DNA of 64,000 bases from Acetobacteraceae bacterium (GCA_027482245.1 JAIXWG010000058.1:233593-297592); one strand, 5' to 3'; shown: positions 35,842 to 44,209, counted from the stretch's first letter. The notes: generated by a model from the letters alone, not told the origin. Made by a program: numbers and translations.

Positions 35842-36912
35842 GTGGTGCAGGCGACGAAACCCATGCCGGGGTTGCAGGGCAGCGACGTGGTGCTGGGCCT
35901 CGAATCATCCTGCGACGAGACGGCGGCGGCGCTGCTGCGCGCGGATGGGACCATCCTGGCGGAGGCCGTGCTCTCCCAGCTGGAGGACCACACCCCCTAT
36001 GGCGGGGTGGTGCCGGAGATCGCGGCCCGGGCGCACCTGGCCCACCTGCCCGCGCTGGTGCGGCGGGTGATGGCGGAGGCCGGCATCGGGCCGGGCGACC
36101 TGGCGGCGGTGGCGGCGACGGCGGGGCCGGGGCTGATCGGCGGGCTGATCGTGGGCGCGACGCTCGGCAAGGGGATCGCGCTGGCGGCGGGGGTGCCGTA
36201 TCTCGGCATCAACCACCTGGAGGGGCATGCGCTGACGCCGCGGCTGCCGGGCGTGCATCCGGGGGGGCTCCGGTTCCCCTACCTGCTGATGCTGCTGTCG
36301 GGCGGGCATTGCCAGTGTGTGAAGGTGGAGGGGGTGGGGCGGCACACCAGGCTCGGCACCACGCTGGACGATGCGGTGGGTGAGGCCTTCGACAAATCGG
36401 CCAAGCTGCTCGGCCTGCCCTGGCCGGGCGGGCCGCATCTTGAACGGCTGGCGGCCTCCGGCGACCCAACCCGCTTCGTCCTGCCGCGGCCGCTGCTGGG
36501 GCGGCCGGGCTGCGACTTTTCCTTCAGCGGGCTGAAGACAGCGGTGGCGAACATCGTCGCCAAGGGCCTGGACGACCAGGGACGGGCCGACCTGGCGGCG
36601 GGGTTCCAGGCCGCCGTCGCGGCGACGCTGGCGGATCGCGCGGCGCATGCGCTCGCCATGGCGCCGGATGCGACGGCGCTGGTCGTCGCCGGAGGTGTTG
36701 CGGCCAACCAGGGCATCCGCGCGGCGCTGACGGCGGTCGCCGCCAAGTCCGGGCTGCCGCTGGTCGCGCCGCCCATCCGGCTCTGCACCGACAACGCCGT
36801 GATGATCGCCTGGGCGGGGATTGAGCGGCTGCGGGCGGGGCTGACGGAGCCGCTGGACCACGCGCCGCGGCCGCGCTGGCCGCTGTCTGAGCTGGCTGTC
36901 ACCCCCGTGTGA
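35842..36912 (+). CDS. tsaD: tRNA N6-adenosine threonylcarbamoyltransferase
   Basis: A 356-residue Kae1/TsaD that transfers threonylcarbamoyl to A37 of ANN-decoding tRNAs. Conserved parts are VLGLESSCDETAAAL, GGVVPEIAARAHLAHL with the metal-binding histidines, LAAVAATAGPGLIGGL, LLLSGGHCQ, LDDAVGEAFDKSAKLLGLPWPGGP in parts, and LCTDNAVMIAW. A GTG at 35842 has GAAAGG 5 bases upstream. The in-frame ATG at 35863 lacks a clear site. It is divergent from hemC. gpsA, often next to tsaD in this class, lies 1.9 kb further on. Confidence 0.95.
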   Translation: MVQATKPMPGLQGSDVVLGLESSCDETAAALLRADGTILAEAVLSQLEDHTPYGGVVPEIAARAHLAHLPALVRRVMAEAGIGPGDLAAVAATAGPGLIGGLIVGATLGKGIALAAGVPYLGINHLEGHALTPRLPGVHPGGLRFPYLLMLLSGGHCQCVKVEGVGRHTRLGTTLDDAVGEAFDKSAKLLGLPWPGGPHLERLAASGDPTRFVLPRPLLGRPGCDFSFSGLKTAVANIVAKGLDDQGRADLAAGFQAAVAATLADRAAHALAMAPDATALVVAGGVAANQGIRAALTAVAAKSGLPLVAPPIRLCTDNAVMIAWAGIERLRAGLTEPLDHAPRPRWPLSELAVTPV

Positions 36913-36974
36913 GGGGACGGAGCCTTATCGGGCCTCGGGCGTTCCACCACCGCACAGGTATGGAGGATACGCCG

Positions 36975-37184
36975 ATGCGTTTCGCACCCCGTTTCATGAT
37001 GGCCGTGGCGCTCGCCCTTTCCGTCGCGGCCTGTGGTTCCTCGCCCGGCAGCCGGGCGGTCAGTGGCGGCCTGCTGGGCGCCGGCGCCGGCGCGGCGGTG
37101 GGGTCGCTGTCCGGCAATGCGGGCACGGGCGCCCTGGTGGGCGGCGGGCTCGGCGCGGTGGGCGGGGCCGTGACGGCGCGGTGA
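36975..37184 (+). CDS. Small glycine-zipper lipoprotein
   Basis: A 69-residue protein. A hydrophobic signal ends in LSVAACGS, a lipobox giving a lipidated N-terminal cysteine. The mature part is almost wholly small residues with GLLGAGAGAAVGSLSG and GALVGGGLGAVGGAV, a glycine-zipper 2TM-like pattern. GGAGG stands 8 bases before the ATG. Such lipoproteins associate with the outer membrane; the function is unknown. It follows tsaD by 62 bases. Confidence 0.75.
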   Translation: MRFAPRFMMAVALALSVAACGSSPGSRAVSGGLLGAGAGAAVGSLSGNAGTGALVGGGLGAVGGAVTAR

Positions 37185-37185
37185 C

Positions 37186-37605
37186 CTAGCCTACGGGTGT
37201 GAAGGGGTTGAGCGTCCTGACGCCCAGCCCCTCCACATCCCCCAGGTTCCGCGTGACCAAAACCAGGTCGTGGACGATCGCCGTCGCAGCGATCAGGCCA
37301 TCGATGACCGGGATGCTGCGCCCGGCACCAATGCGGCCCCAGGTCTCCGCCACCGCCGTGTCCACTGGCAGGATGCGTGCCCCGAAACCGCGGGCCACCG
37401 CATCCAGCCAGCGCCGAAGGGCTGCCGTCTTGGCGGGGTCGCGTGGTCGGACACCCTCGATCCCCCGCCTGATCTCGCCCAGCGTCAGCGCGCTGAGGAA
37501 CAACTCTTCCTCCCCCACGCCTCTCCACCAGGCGGCGACGCCGGGATGGGCGCGTGTCCCCTTGCGGATCTCCGAGATGACGTTGGTGTCGACCAGCCAA
37601 GTCAG
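37186..37605 (-). CDS. vapC: VapC-like PIN-domain toxin, CTG start
   Basis: A 139-residue PIN nuclease with the acidic residues expected of VapC: LVDTNVISEIRKG (Asp near residue 6), LTLGEIRRGIE (Glu), and IPVIDGLIAATAI (Asp), plus a final LVTRNLGDVEGLGV. These toxins cleave tRNA or rRNA. The frame has no ATG, GTG or TTG anywhere near the domain start. The CTG at 37605 places the initiator exactly before TWLVDTN and overlaps the antitoxin TGA as CTGA, the same geometry as the ATGA/GTGA overlaps elsewhere here. An unusual CTG start is therefore the best reading. Confidence 0.85.
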   Translation of the reverse strand: MTWLVDTNVISEIRKGTRAHPGVAAWWRGVGEEELFLSALTLGEIRRGIEGVRPRDPAKTAALRRWLDAVARGFGARILPVDTAVAETWGRIGAGRSIPVIDGLIAATAIVHDLVLVTRNLGDVEGLGVRTLNPFTPVG

Positions 37606-37892
37606 AACGCCATCTCCCGCCCCATGTCGGGCGACCGGGTGAGGTCGATGTCGTCCAGCGGGGCGGCTTCCAGCAGCGCCTTCAGCCCGGGCTGTGGCGC
37701 GAAGCGGTCGCGGAGCGAGGCTCGCGCCTGCTCGCCCTGCACCGGGTCGGCGAGCGCGGCGACGACAGCGCGGATGAGGGCCGCATCCTCGACCCGGACC
37801 TGAACCTCCAGCCGCTGCAGGCCGCGGCTGCGCTGGCGGCGGCGATGGGCGGCGAGAGGGGTGGCGGAGCCAGGGGAAGGCCGGGGCGCCAT
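37602..37892 (-). CDS. Antitoxin of the VapC-like toxin
   Basis: A 96-residue basic protein. Its centre RGLQRLEVQVRVEDAALIRAVVAALAD looks like the strand-helix-helix of a ribbon-helix-helix DNA-binding antitoxin. The C-terminal part (APQPGLKALLEAAPLDDIDL...GREMAF) would wrap the toxin, by analogy with VapB proteins. The start at 37892 is the first ATG after a palindromic site. Its stop overlaps the toxin start. The assignment comes mainly from position; no recognised family name is certain. Confidence 0.75.
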   Translation of the reverse strand: MAPRPSPGSATPLAAHRRRQRSRGLQRLEVQVRVEDAALIRAVVAALADPVQGEQARASLRDRFAPQPGLKALLEAAPLDDIDLTRSPDMGREMAF

Positions 37893-37905
37893 GGCGGTGA
37901 TCCCA

Positions 37906-37925
37906 GTTATTTCCGGAAACATAAC
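37906..37925. promoter_or_regulatory. Palindrome upstream of the vapBC-like pair, candidate operator
   Basis: GTTA-TTTCCGGAAA-C-ATAAC: a perfect 10-base core palindrome flanked by GTTAT and ATAAC arms, 13 bases before the antitoxin ATG. A second CCGGAAATT follows at once. Antitoxins of this kind repress their own promoter at such sites. The symmetry is seen, the role is inference. Confidence 0.45.
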
Positions 37926-38005
37926 CCGGAAATTGGTCGGGCTTCAACGACCATCGCACCGGCTGCCGGCTTGCACCGCCCCGGCCCCGGCGCTACCCGC
38001 GCGGC

Positions 38006-38833
38006 GTGAATTACCGCCACGCCTTCCATGCCGGGAATTTCTGCGACGTCGCCAAGCACGCGCTGCTGGTGGCGCTGCTGCGCGGGTTGCTGGCCAAGCC
38101 GAAGCCCTTCCGGGTGCTGGATACCCATGCGGGCATCGGCAGCTACGATCTCTCGGCGCCGGAGCCGCAGCGGACCGGCGAATGGCGGGACGGGATCGGG
38201 CGCGTCTCGGGCGCGGATGACCCGGCGCTGGCCGATTTTCTCCAGTTGGTGGAGGCGCTCGGCTATCCTAGCGACTATCCCGGATCACCCGCCATCACGC
38301 GCGCCCTGCTGCGGCCCGAGGACCGGCTCCTGCTCTGTGAATTGCACCCGGAGGACCATGCGACGCTCCGCGCCCGCTTCCGGGGCGATGCGCAGGTTGC
38401 CGTCCACAAGCGCGACGCCTGGGAGGCGATCGAGGCGCTGACGCCCTTCCCGGAGCGCCGCGGCCTGGTGCTGATCGACCCGCCCTTCGAGCAGGAAGGC
38501 GAGTTCGACCGGCTCGCCGCCGCCATCGCCCGGCTGCGCCACCGCTTCCGCGCCGGCATCGTCGCCGCCTGGTATCCCATCAAGCACCGCGCGCCGGTCC
38601 GCGCCTTCCACCACGCGCTGCAGGATGCCGCGGTGCCGGACTGCATCGCCGCCGAGATCGTCATCCGCGAACCCGTCGACCCCACGCGGCTGAATGGCTG
38701 CGGGTTGCTGGTGGCCAACGCCCCCTTCTGCTTCGAGGAACAGGCCGCTGTCATCCTGCGGAGCTTGCTGCCTCGGCTTTCCCGCGGCGAGGATGGGGCC
38801 GGCGCGGGCGTGACCCGCGTGACGCCGGAATAG
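38006..38833 (+). CDS. rlmJ: 23S rRNA (adenine2030-N6)-methyltransferase
   Basis: A 275-residue RlmJ. It opens MNYRHAFHAGNFCDVAKHALL, the family hallmark, followed by LDTHAGIGSYDLS (SAM-binding motif I), CELHPEDHATLRARF, and the catalytic LIDPPFEQEGEFDR with DPPF in place of the common DPPYE. The start codon is GTG at 38006. It modifies A2030 of the large-subunit rRNA during assembly. It lies between the toxin-antitoxin pair and gpsA. Confidence 0.94.
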   Translation: MNYRHAFHAGNFCDVAKHALLVALLRGLLAKPKPFRVLDTHAGIGSYDLSAPEPQRTGEWRDGIGRVSGADDPALADFLQLVEALGYPSDYPGSPAITRALLRPEDRLLLCELHPEDHATLRARFRGDAQVAVHKRDAWEAIEALTPFPERRGLVLIDPPFEQEGEFDRLAAAIARLRHRFRAGIVAAWYPIKHRAPVRAFHHALQDAAVPDCIAAEIVIREPVDPTRLNGCGLLVANAPFCFEEQAAVILRSLLPRLSRGEDGAGAGVTRVTPE

Positions 38834-38841
38834 GGACCAGC

Positions 38842-39828
38842 ATGGCGGGGACGGGCCGGATCGCGGTGCTCGGCGCGGGCGCCTGGGGGACGGCGCTGGC
38901 GCAGCAGGCGGCGCGGGCGGGGAATGCCGTCACGCTCTGGGCGCGGGATGCCGGGCGCGCGGCGGCGATCGAGGCGGCGCGGGAGAATGCGCGCTACCTG
39001 CCGGGCGTGGCGCTGCAGCCGGCGATCAGCGTGACGGCGGAGGCATCCGCGCTGGTCGGCGCCGATCTCTGGCTGCTGGTCGTGCCGGCGCAGCACCTCC
39101 GCGCAACGCTGGCGACCCTGCCCGATACCGGCGCGCCGCTGGTGGTCTGCGCCAAGGGGGTGGAGCGGGGCACGCTGCGCCTGCCGCTCGAAATCCTGGA
39201 GGAGGTTCGGCCGCACGCCGCCACCGCCGTACTCTCCGGGCCGAATTTCGCGCATGAGGTGGCGAAGGGGCTGCCGGCGGCGGCCGTCATCGCCAGCCGG
39301 GATGCGGGGCTGCGGGCGTTGGCGCAGGAGAGGCTGGGGACGGCCGGCTTCCGTCTTTATGGCGGCGACGACCCGATGGGCGTGCAGGTGGGCGGGGCGG
39401 CGAAGAACGTGATCGCCATCGCGGCCGGGGCCGTGATCGGCGCGGGGCTGGGCGAGAATGCGCGGGCCGCGCTGGTAACGCGGGGCCTGGCGGAGCTGTC
39501 GCGCCTGGTGGTGGCGCTGGGCGGGCGGGCGGAGACGGCGGCGGGGCTGTCGGGCCTTGGCGACCTGCTGCTGACGACGACGGGGCCAGGCAGCCGGAAC
39601 ACCTCGCTCGGCATTGAGCTCGGCCGGGGGGCGACGCTGGAGGCCGTGCTGGCGGCGCGGGTCAGCGTGGCGGAGGGGGTGGCGACGGCGCCCGCCCTCG
39701 TCGCGCGGGCGGCGCAGGCGGGTGTCGAACTGCCGATCGGCGCGGCGGTGGCGGATCTGCTGGCGGGAAAGCTGACGGTCGCCGAGGCGATGGGGCGGCT
39801 GCTGGCGCGCCCCCGGAGGGATGAATGA
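38842..39828 (+). CDS. gpsA: Glycerol-3-phosphate dehydrogenase [NAD(P)+]
   Basis: A 328-residue GpsA that reduces dihydroxyacetone phosphate to sn-glycerol 3-phosphate for phospholipid synthesis. Visible are IAVLGAGAWGTALAQQAARAG (dinucleotide binding), VCAKGVERGTLRLPLE, VLSGPNFAHEVAKGLPAAAVIA in parts, the lysine in GGAAKNVIAIAAGAVIGAGLGENARAA (split), and GLSGLGDLLLTTTGPGSRN. Its stop overlaps the next start (ATGA). It starts 8 bases after the rlmJ stop. Confidence 0.95.
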   Translation: MAGTGRIAVLGAGAWGTALAQQAARAGNAVTLWARDAGRAAAIEAARENARYLPGVALQPAISVTAEASALVGADLWLLVVPAQHLRATLATLPDTGAPLVVCAKGVERGTLRLPLEILEEVRPHAATAVLSGPNFAHEVAKGLPAAAVIASRDAGLRALAQERLGTAGFRLYGGDDPMGVQVGGAAKNVIAIAAGAVIGAGLGENARAALVTRGLAELSRLVVALGGRAETAAGLSGLGDLLLTTTGPGSRNTSLGIELGRGATLEAVLAARVSVAEGVATAPALVARAAQAGVELPIGAAVADLLAGKLTVAEAMGRLLARPRRDE

Positions 39829-41108
39829 ACACGCTCTTCCCACCGGGCACGCGCGGCAGCGTCACGCACAAGGTCCTGGCCTCCGAACTGGCGCCGGTCG
39901 CGGCGCTGATCGGCTCCGACGACCCGGCGCTGGCGGTGCGGGCGGCGGGCACGCTGATGACGCGGCTGCTGCTGACCCGCCTGCCCGGGCCGGGATGCCG
40001 CCTGCTGCGGGAGGATTTCTGCTTCACCGGCCAGCTGGCGGAGGGCGACGAGGTCGTCATCAGCGCGGAGGTGGAGGCGGCGACCAACCCCGGCGTGGTG
40101 CGGCTGCGCTGCGCCGTGCGGCATGCGGGCGGCGACCCGGTCCTGACAGGCGTCGCGGAACTGACGGAGCCGCTGGAGCGGCATGGCGATCTGGCCGGGC
40201 CCTTCGGCACCCAGCCCCGGCGCCTGCTGGCGGCCATGCTGGCGCGCTGCGCCGGCCGGCCGCCCGTGCCGACCGCCGTCGCCCATCCCTGCGACGGGGA
40301 GAGCCTGCGCGGCGCGCTGCTGGCGGCCCGCCACGGGTTGATCACCCCGATCCTGGTGGGGCCGGAGGCGCGCATCCGCGCGGCGGCGGAGGGGCTGGAC
40401 CTCTCGGGCTTCGAGATCGTGCCGACGCCCCACAGCCATGCCAGCGCGGAGGAGGCGGTGCGGCTGGTCACGCAGGGCCGCGCTGCCGCGCTCATGAAGG
40501 GCAGTCTTCACACGGATGAGCTGATGGCGGCGGCGCTGGCGCGGGAGGCGGGGCTGCGGACGGAGCGCCGCGTCTCCCACTGCTTCGTCATGGATGCACC
40601 GCTCTATCCGCGCCCGCTGATCATCACCGATGCCGCCATCAACATCGCCCCCGACCTCGACGCCAAGGCGGACATCATCCGGAACGCGATCGGGCTGGCC
40701 GCCGCGATGGGGGTGGAGCTGCCGCGGATCGCGCTGCTCTCGGCTGTGGAGACGGTGACGGCCAAGATGGTCTCCACGCTGGATGCCGCGGCGCTGTGCA
40801 AGATGGCGGATCGCGGGCAGATCACGGGCGGCGTGCTGGACGGGCCGCTGGCCTTCGACAATGCGGTCTCGATGGAGGCCGCTAAGACCAAGGGCATCGT
40901 CAGTGCGGTCGCCGGCCGGGCGGATGTGCTGGTCTGCCCGGATATCGAGGCCGGCAACATGCTGGCGAAGCAGCTGGCCCTGCTGGGCGGCGCGGCGAGT
41001 GCCGGCATCGTGCTGGGCTTGCGGGTGCCCATGGCGCTGACGAGCCGCAGCGACGACGCCAACAGCCGCCTGGCCTCGGCCGCCCTGCTGCGCCTGGTCG
41101 CCGCCTGA
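39825..41108 (+). CDS. Phosphate acetyl/butyryltransferase with degenerate MaoC-like hotdog domain
   Basis: A 427-residue relative of the bifunctional enoyl-CoA hydratase/phosphate acetyltransferase family. Residues from about 135 form the transferase: VAHPCDGESLRGALLAARHG, TPHSHASAEEAV, LMKGSLHTDELM, RVSHCFVMDAPLYPRPLIITDAAINI in parts, and GPLAFDNAVS. The first ~125 residues align with the C-terminal half of the hotdog domain (LPGPGCRLLREDFCF...GDEVVISAEV). The stretch that in relatives carries the D-x4-H catalytic pair and the HGM helix start is shortened by about 16 residues and lacks those residues. Hydratase activity is probably lost. It is coupled to gpsA by ATGA. Confidence 0.88.
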   Translation: MNTLFPPGTRGSVTHKVLASELAPVAALIGSDDPALAVRAAGTLMTRLLLTRLPGPGCRLLREDFCFTGQLAEGDEVVISAEVEAATNPGVVRLRCAVRHAGGDPVLTGVAELTEPLERHGDLAGPFGTQPRRLLAAMLARCAGRPPVPTAVAHPCDGESLRGALLAARHGLITPILVGPEARIRAAAEGLDLSGFEIVPTPHSHASAEEAVRLVTQGRAAALMKGSLHTDELMAAALAREAGLRTERRVSHCFVMDAPLYPRPLIITDAAINIAPDLDAKADIIRNAIGLAAAMGVELPRIALLSAVETVTAKMVSTLDAAALCKMADRGQITGGVLDGPLAFDNAVSMEAAKTKGIVSAVAGRADVLVCPDIEAGNMLAKQLALLGGAASAGIVLGLRVPMALTSRSDDANSRLASAALLRLVAA

Positions 41109-41116
41109 TTCGAGAC

Positions 41117-41173
41117 GGTCCAGGGGCGGTTCGCCCCTGGCAAGGGGGTGCGGGGGAACAGCGTTCCCCCGCG
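41117..41173 (+). repeat. Dispersed repeat family 3, copy 3
   Basis: GGTCCAGGGGC-GGTTC-GCCCCTGG followed by CAAGGGGGTGC and GGGGGAA-CAGCG-TTCCCCC. It lies 8 bases after the transferase stop and before htpG, where either hairpin could end transcription. It shares order and loop CAGCG with copy 2 at 31326-31388. Confidence 0.8.
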
Positions 41174-41241
41174 GTTGAAACCTTCATGCCGACCGCGCAT
41201 ATCGCCGCCCGCCCAGACTTCTCACCACAGGGGACATCACC

Positions 41242-43086
41242 ATGAGCGAGACCGTGGAACGGCATGAATTCGGCGCCGAGGTGGGGCGCCTTCTCGATCT
41301 CGTCGTCCATGCCCTCTATTCCGAGCGCGAGATTTTTCTCCGTGAGCTGGTCGCCAATGCGGCGGATGCCGTGGACCGCCGGCGGTTCGAGGCGCTGTCG
41401 GATGCCAGCCTCATGCTGCCGGGCGATGCCAGCCTGCGCGTGGTGCCGGACAAGGAGGCGCGGCGGCTGACCATCAGCGACACTGGCATCGGCATGAGCA
41501 AGGCCGATTTGGCGCAGCACCTCGGCACCATCGCCCGGTCCGGCACGCTGGCTTTCGCGAAGTCGCTGTCGGAGAGACAGGCGCCAGAATCCCTGGGGGC
41601 GGACAAGCCGAGCCTGATCGGCCAGTTCGGCGTCGGCTTCTATTCCGCCTTCATGGTGGCGGACCGGGTGGAGGTGACGTCCCGCCGGGCGGGGAGCGAG
41701 GAGGCCTGGCTCTGGGCCTCCGATGGCCGCGGCGAATACACGCTGGCGCCGGCGGAGCGCGCCGAGGCCGGCACCGACATCGTGCTGCACATCAAGGAGG
41801 ATGCGACGGAGTTCCTGGAGCCCTACCGGCTGCAGTCGATCATCCGGAAATGGGCCGACCACATCACCATCCCCATCACCGTGGCGCGCGACGGCAAGGA
41901 TGAGCCGGCGAACGAAGGCACGGCGCTGTGGCGCAAGCCGAAGTCGGAGATCACGACGGAGCGCTACACGGAATTCTACCGCCACCTCGGCCATGTCTTC
42001 GACGAGCCCTGGGCCACGCTGCATTGGCGCGCCGAGGGGCAGATCGACTTCACCGCGCTGCTCTTCATCCCCGGCATGAAGCCCTTCCAGGCCGTGGAGG
42101 GGGAGCGGGAGAGCAAGGTGCGGCTGCATGTCCGCCGCATGTTCATCACCGACGAGGCCGAGCTGCTGCCACCCTGGCTGCGCTTCGTGCATGGCGTGGT
42201 GGACACGGAGGACCTTCCGCTCAACGTGTCGCGGGAGATGCTGCAGGCGACGCCGGTGCTGGCCCGCATCCGCCGCGCCGTGACGAACCGCGTGATCTCC
42301 GAGCTGAAGACGCGTGCCAAGGACGCCGAGGGCTACACGAAGTTCTACGAGAATTTCGGCTCCATCCTGAAGGAGGGCGTGTGGGAGGACAGCGAGCACC
42401 GCAAGGATTTGGCGGGGCTGCTACGGTTCAAGTCCTCGGCCGTCGAGGGCTGGACGACGCTGGCCGACTACGTCTCCCGCATGAAGGAGGGGCAGGAGGC
42501 GATCTACTATCTCGCCGGTGATGACGCCGCCGCGCTGGCGCAGTCGCCCCAGCTGGAGGGCTTCCGCGCCAAGGGCGTGGAGGTCCTGCTGATGGCGGAG
42601 AACATCGACGCCTTCTGGCCGGAACGCCTCGACAGCTTCGAGGACAAGAAGCTGCGCAGCATTACCCAGGGCAGCATCGACCTGTCCAAGGTGGCGGGCG
42701 AGGCGACGGAGCAGGGCGAGGCCGCGGACCTCACGCGCCTGCTGCCGCTGGTGAAGGACGCGCTGGGCGAGGATGTCAGCGAAGTGCGGGCGACCAACCG
42801 GCTGGTGGACAGCGCCGTGGTGCTGGCCGCGCCCGAGTATTGCCCGGACCTGCAGATGCAGCGCCTGCTGAAGCGCGCGGGCCGCGCGGCGGGGGCGGGA
42901 AGCCCGATCCTGGAGATCAACCCGCGCCATCCCCTGGTCCGCAAGCTGGCGGAGAAGGCGGCGGGGGATGCGGACCTCAAGGAGGAGGCGGGGCTGCTGC
43001 TGGACCTCGCGCGGCTGCAGGATGGCGACGTGCCGCGGGACCCGGTGGGCTTCGCCAAGCGGGTGGCGGCGGCGCTGGCGCTGTAA
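41242..43086 (+). CDS. htpG: Molecular chaperone HtpG (Hsp90 family)
   Basis: A 614-residue bacterial Hsp90. The ATPase domain has EREIFLRELVANAADAVDR, ISDTGIGMSKADLAQHLG, IARSGTLAF, and LIGQFGVGFYSAFMVAD. The middle domain has PLNVSREMLQATPVL, the residue-loop arginine region. A C-terminal dimerisation part ends near VAAALAL. It refolds or stabilises client proteins in the cytoplasm. It is transcribed alone after a hairpin repeat, with GGGGACATCACC ahead of the ATG. No sigma-32-type promoter was recognised with confidence. Confidence 0.96.
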   Translation: MSETVERHEFGAEVGRLLDLVVHALYSEREIFLRELVANAADAVDRRRFEALSDASLMLPGDASLRVVPDKEARRLTISDTGIGMSKADLAQHLGTIARSGTLAFAKSLSERQAPESLGADKPSLIGQFGVGFYSAFMVADRVEVTSRRAGSEEAWLWASDGRGEYTLAPAERAEAGTDIVLHIKEDATEFLEPYRLQSIIRKWADHITIPITVARDGKDEPANEGTALWRKPKSEITTERYTEFYRHLGHVFDEPWATLHWRAEGQIDFTALLFIPGMKPFQAVEGERESKVRLHVRRMFITDEAELLPPWLRFVHGVVDTEDLPLNVSREMLQATPVLARIRRAVTNRVISELKTRAKDAEGYTKFYENFGSILKEGVWEDSEHRKDLAGLLRFKSSAVEGWTTLADYVSRMKEGQEAIYYLAGDDAAALAQSPQLEGFRAKGVEVLLMAENIDAFWPERLDSFEDKKLRSITQGSIDLSKVAGEATEQGEAADLTRLLPLVKDALGEDVSEVRATNRLVDSAVVLAAPEYCPDLQMQRLLKRAGRAAGAGSPILEINPRHPLVRKLAEKAAGDADLKEEAGLLLDLARLQDGDVPRDPVGFAKRVAAALAL

Positions 43087-43146
43087 GGCTTCCGGCTGTC
43101 CCCGCGCCATGGTTCGATGGCGTGGGGACAGGAAGGGAAGCGGGTC

Positions 43147-43926
43147 ATGGCATCACCGGTCGCGCTGGTGACGGGCGCGGGGCGGGGCATCGGGCTCGCC
43201 ACCGCGAAGCGCTTCCGGGCGGAGGGCTGGCGCGTCGCGCTGCTCGACATCGATGCGGCGCTGCTGGACGACGCCATGGCGCGGCTGGCGGCGCCCGAGG
43301 AGACGCTGGCGCTTGCCTGCGATGTGGCGGACCCGGCCTCGGTCACGGCTTCCGTGCAGGCGGCGGCGCGCCACTTCGGGCGGATCGACGCGCTGGTGAA
43401 CAATGCCGGCACCGCCGTGTTCAAGCCGATCCTGGAGACGACGCTGGAGGAGTGGAACCGCGTCCTCGCGGTGAACCTCACCGGGCCCTTCCTGATGGTG
43501 CACGCGGCGGCGCCGATCATGGCGGAGGGGGGCGGCGGCGCGGTGGTGAACATCACCTCCATCTCCGGGCTCCGCGCCTCCACGCTTCGGGTGGCCTATG
43601 GGACCAGCAAGGCGGCGCTGGCGCATCTGACGAAGCAGCAGGCGGCGGAACTCGCCAGCCTCGGCATCCGCGTGAATGCGGTGGCGCCGGGGCCGGTGGA
43701 CACCGCCATGGCGAAGGCGGTGCACACGCCGGAAATCCGGCGCGACTACCACGACACCATCCCGCTGAACCGCTACGGGCTGGAGGAGGAGTTGGCCGAG
43801 GCCATTTTCTTCCTGGCGAGCGACAAGGCGTCCTACATCACCGGCCAGGTGCTGGCGGTGGATGGCGGGTTCCAGGGCACGGGGATCGGCCTGCCGACGC
43901 TGCGGGCGGCGCGGCGGAACCTGTAG
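43147..43926 (+). CDS. SDR-family oxidoreductase
   Basis: A 259-residue classical short-chain dehydrogenase. The glycine motif is LVTGAGRGIGLATAKRF, NNAG occurs in LVNNAGTAVF, Ser in VVNITSISGLR, and the YxxxK pair in VAYGTSKAALAHL. FabG-like proteins of this kind act on many alcohols and ketones. The acidic residue at the end of the second strand (LLDIDAAL) suggests NAD rather than NADP. The substrate is unknown and no pathway genes adjoin it. Start 43147 follows GGAAGGGAAG. Confidence 0.9.
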   Translation: MASPVALVTGAGRGIGLATAKRFRAEGWRVALLDIDAALLDDAMARLAAPEETLALACDVADPASVTASVQAAARHFGRIDALVNNAGTAVFKPILETTLEEWNRVLAVNLTGPFLMVHAAAPIMAEGGGGAVVNITSISGLRASTLRVAYGTSKAALAHLTKQQAAELASLGIRVNAVAPGPVDTAMAKAVHTPEIRRDYHDTIPLNRYGLEEELAEAIFFLASDKASYITGQVLAVDGGFQGTGIGLPTLRAARRNL

Positions 43927-43927
43927 C

Positions 43928-44209
43928 CTACCGGCAGACCTCTCGTTCCACGATCCGGGTGCGCACGCGTCCCCAGCGGTCGCGGAAGGGCACGCGGCGG
44001 GTCTCGATCCAGCAGCGGCGCCGGCGGCCGCGGCCACGGCCGGGCGGGCCGTACTGCGCTTCCTCGAAGGTCGCGTCCATGTCGTCCATCAGCAGTTCCT
44101 CCGGCCGGGTCATCTCCGGCGGCGGCATGCTGCGGGCGGCATCGGCGGGGCGGGCCAGGGCGGCCAGCGTGCCGGCCAGGCCGGCAAGGAAGAAGTGGCG
44201 GCGTTCCAT
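43928..44209 (-). CDS. Small secreted basic protein, unknown function
   Basis: A 93-residue protein. The N terminus MERRHFFLAGLAGTLAALARPADA is a signal peptide with an RR-x-F-F start that could be Tat-type, and likely cleavage after ADA. The mature part has a short acidic region (LLMDDMDATFEEAQ), then a very Arg-rich segment with two cysteines (…RRRRCWIETRR and EREVCR) that could form a disulphide. No family recognised. It lies convergent with the SDR gene, 1 base after its stop. Confidence 0.6.
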   Translation of the reverse strand: MERRHFFLAGLAGTLAALARPADAARSMPPPEMTRPEELLMDDMDATFEEAQYGPPGRGRGRRRRCWIETRRVPFRDRWGRVRTRIVEREVCR

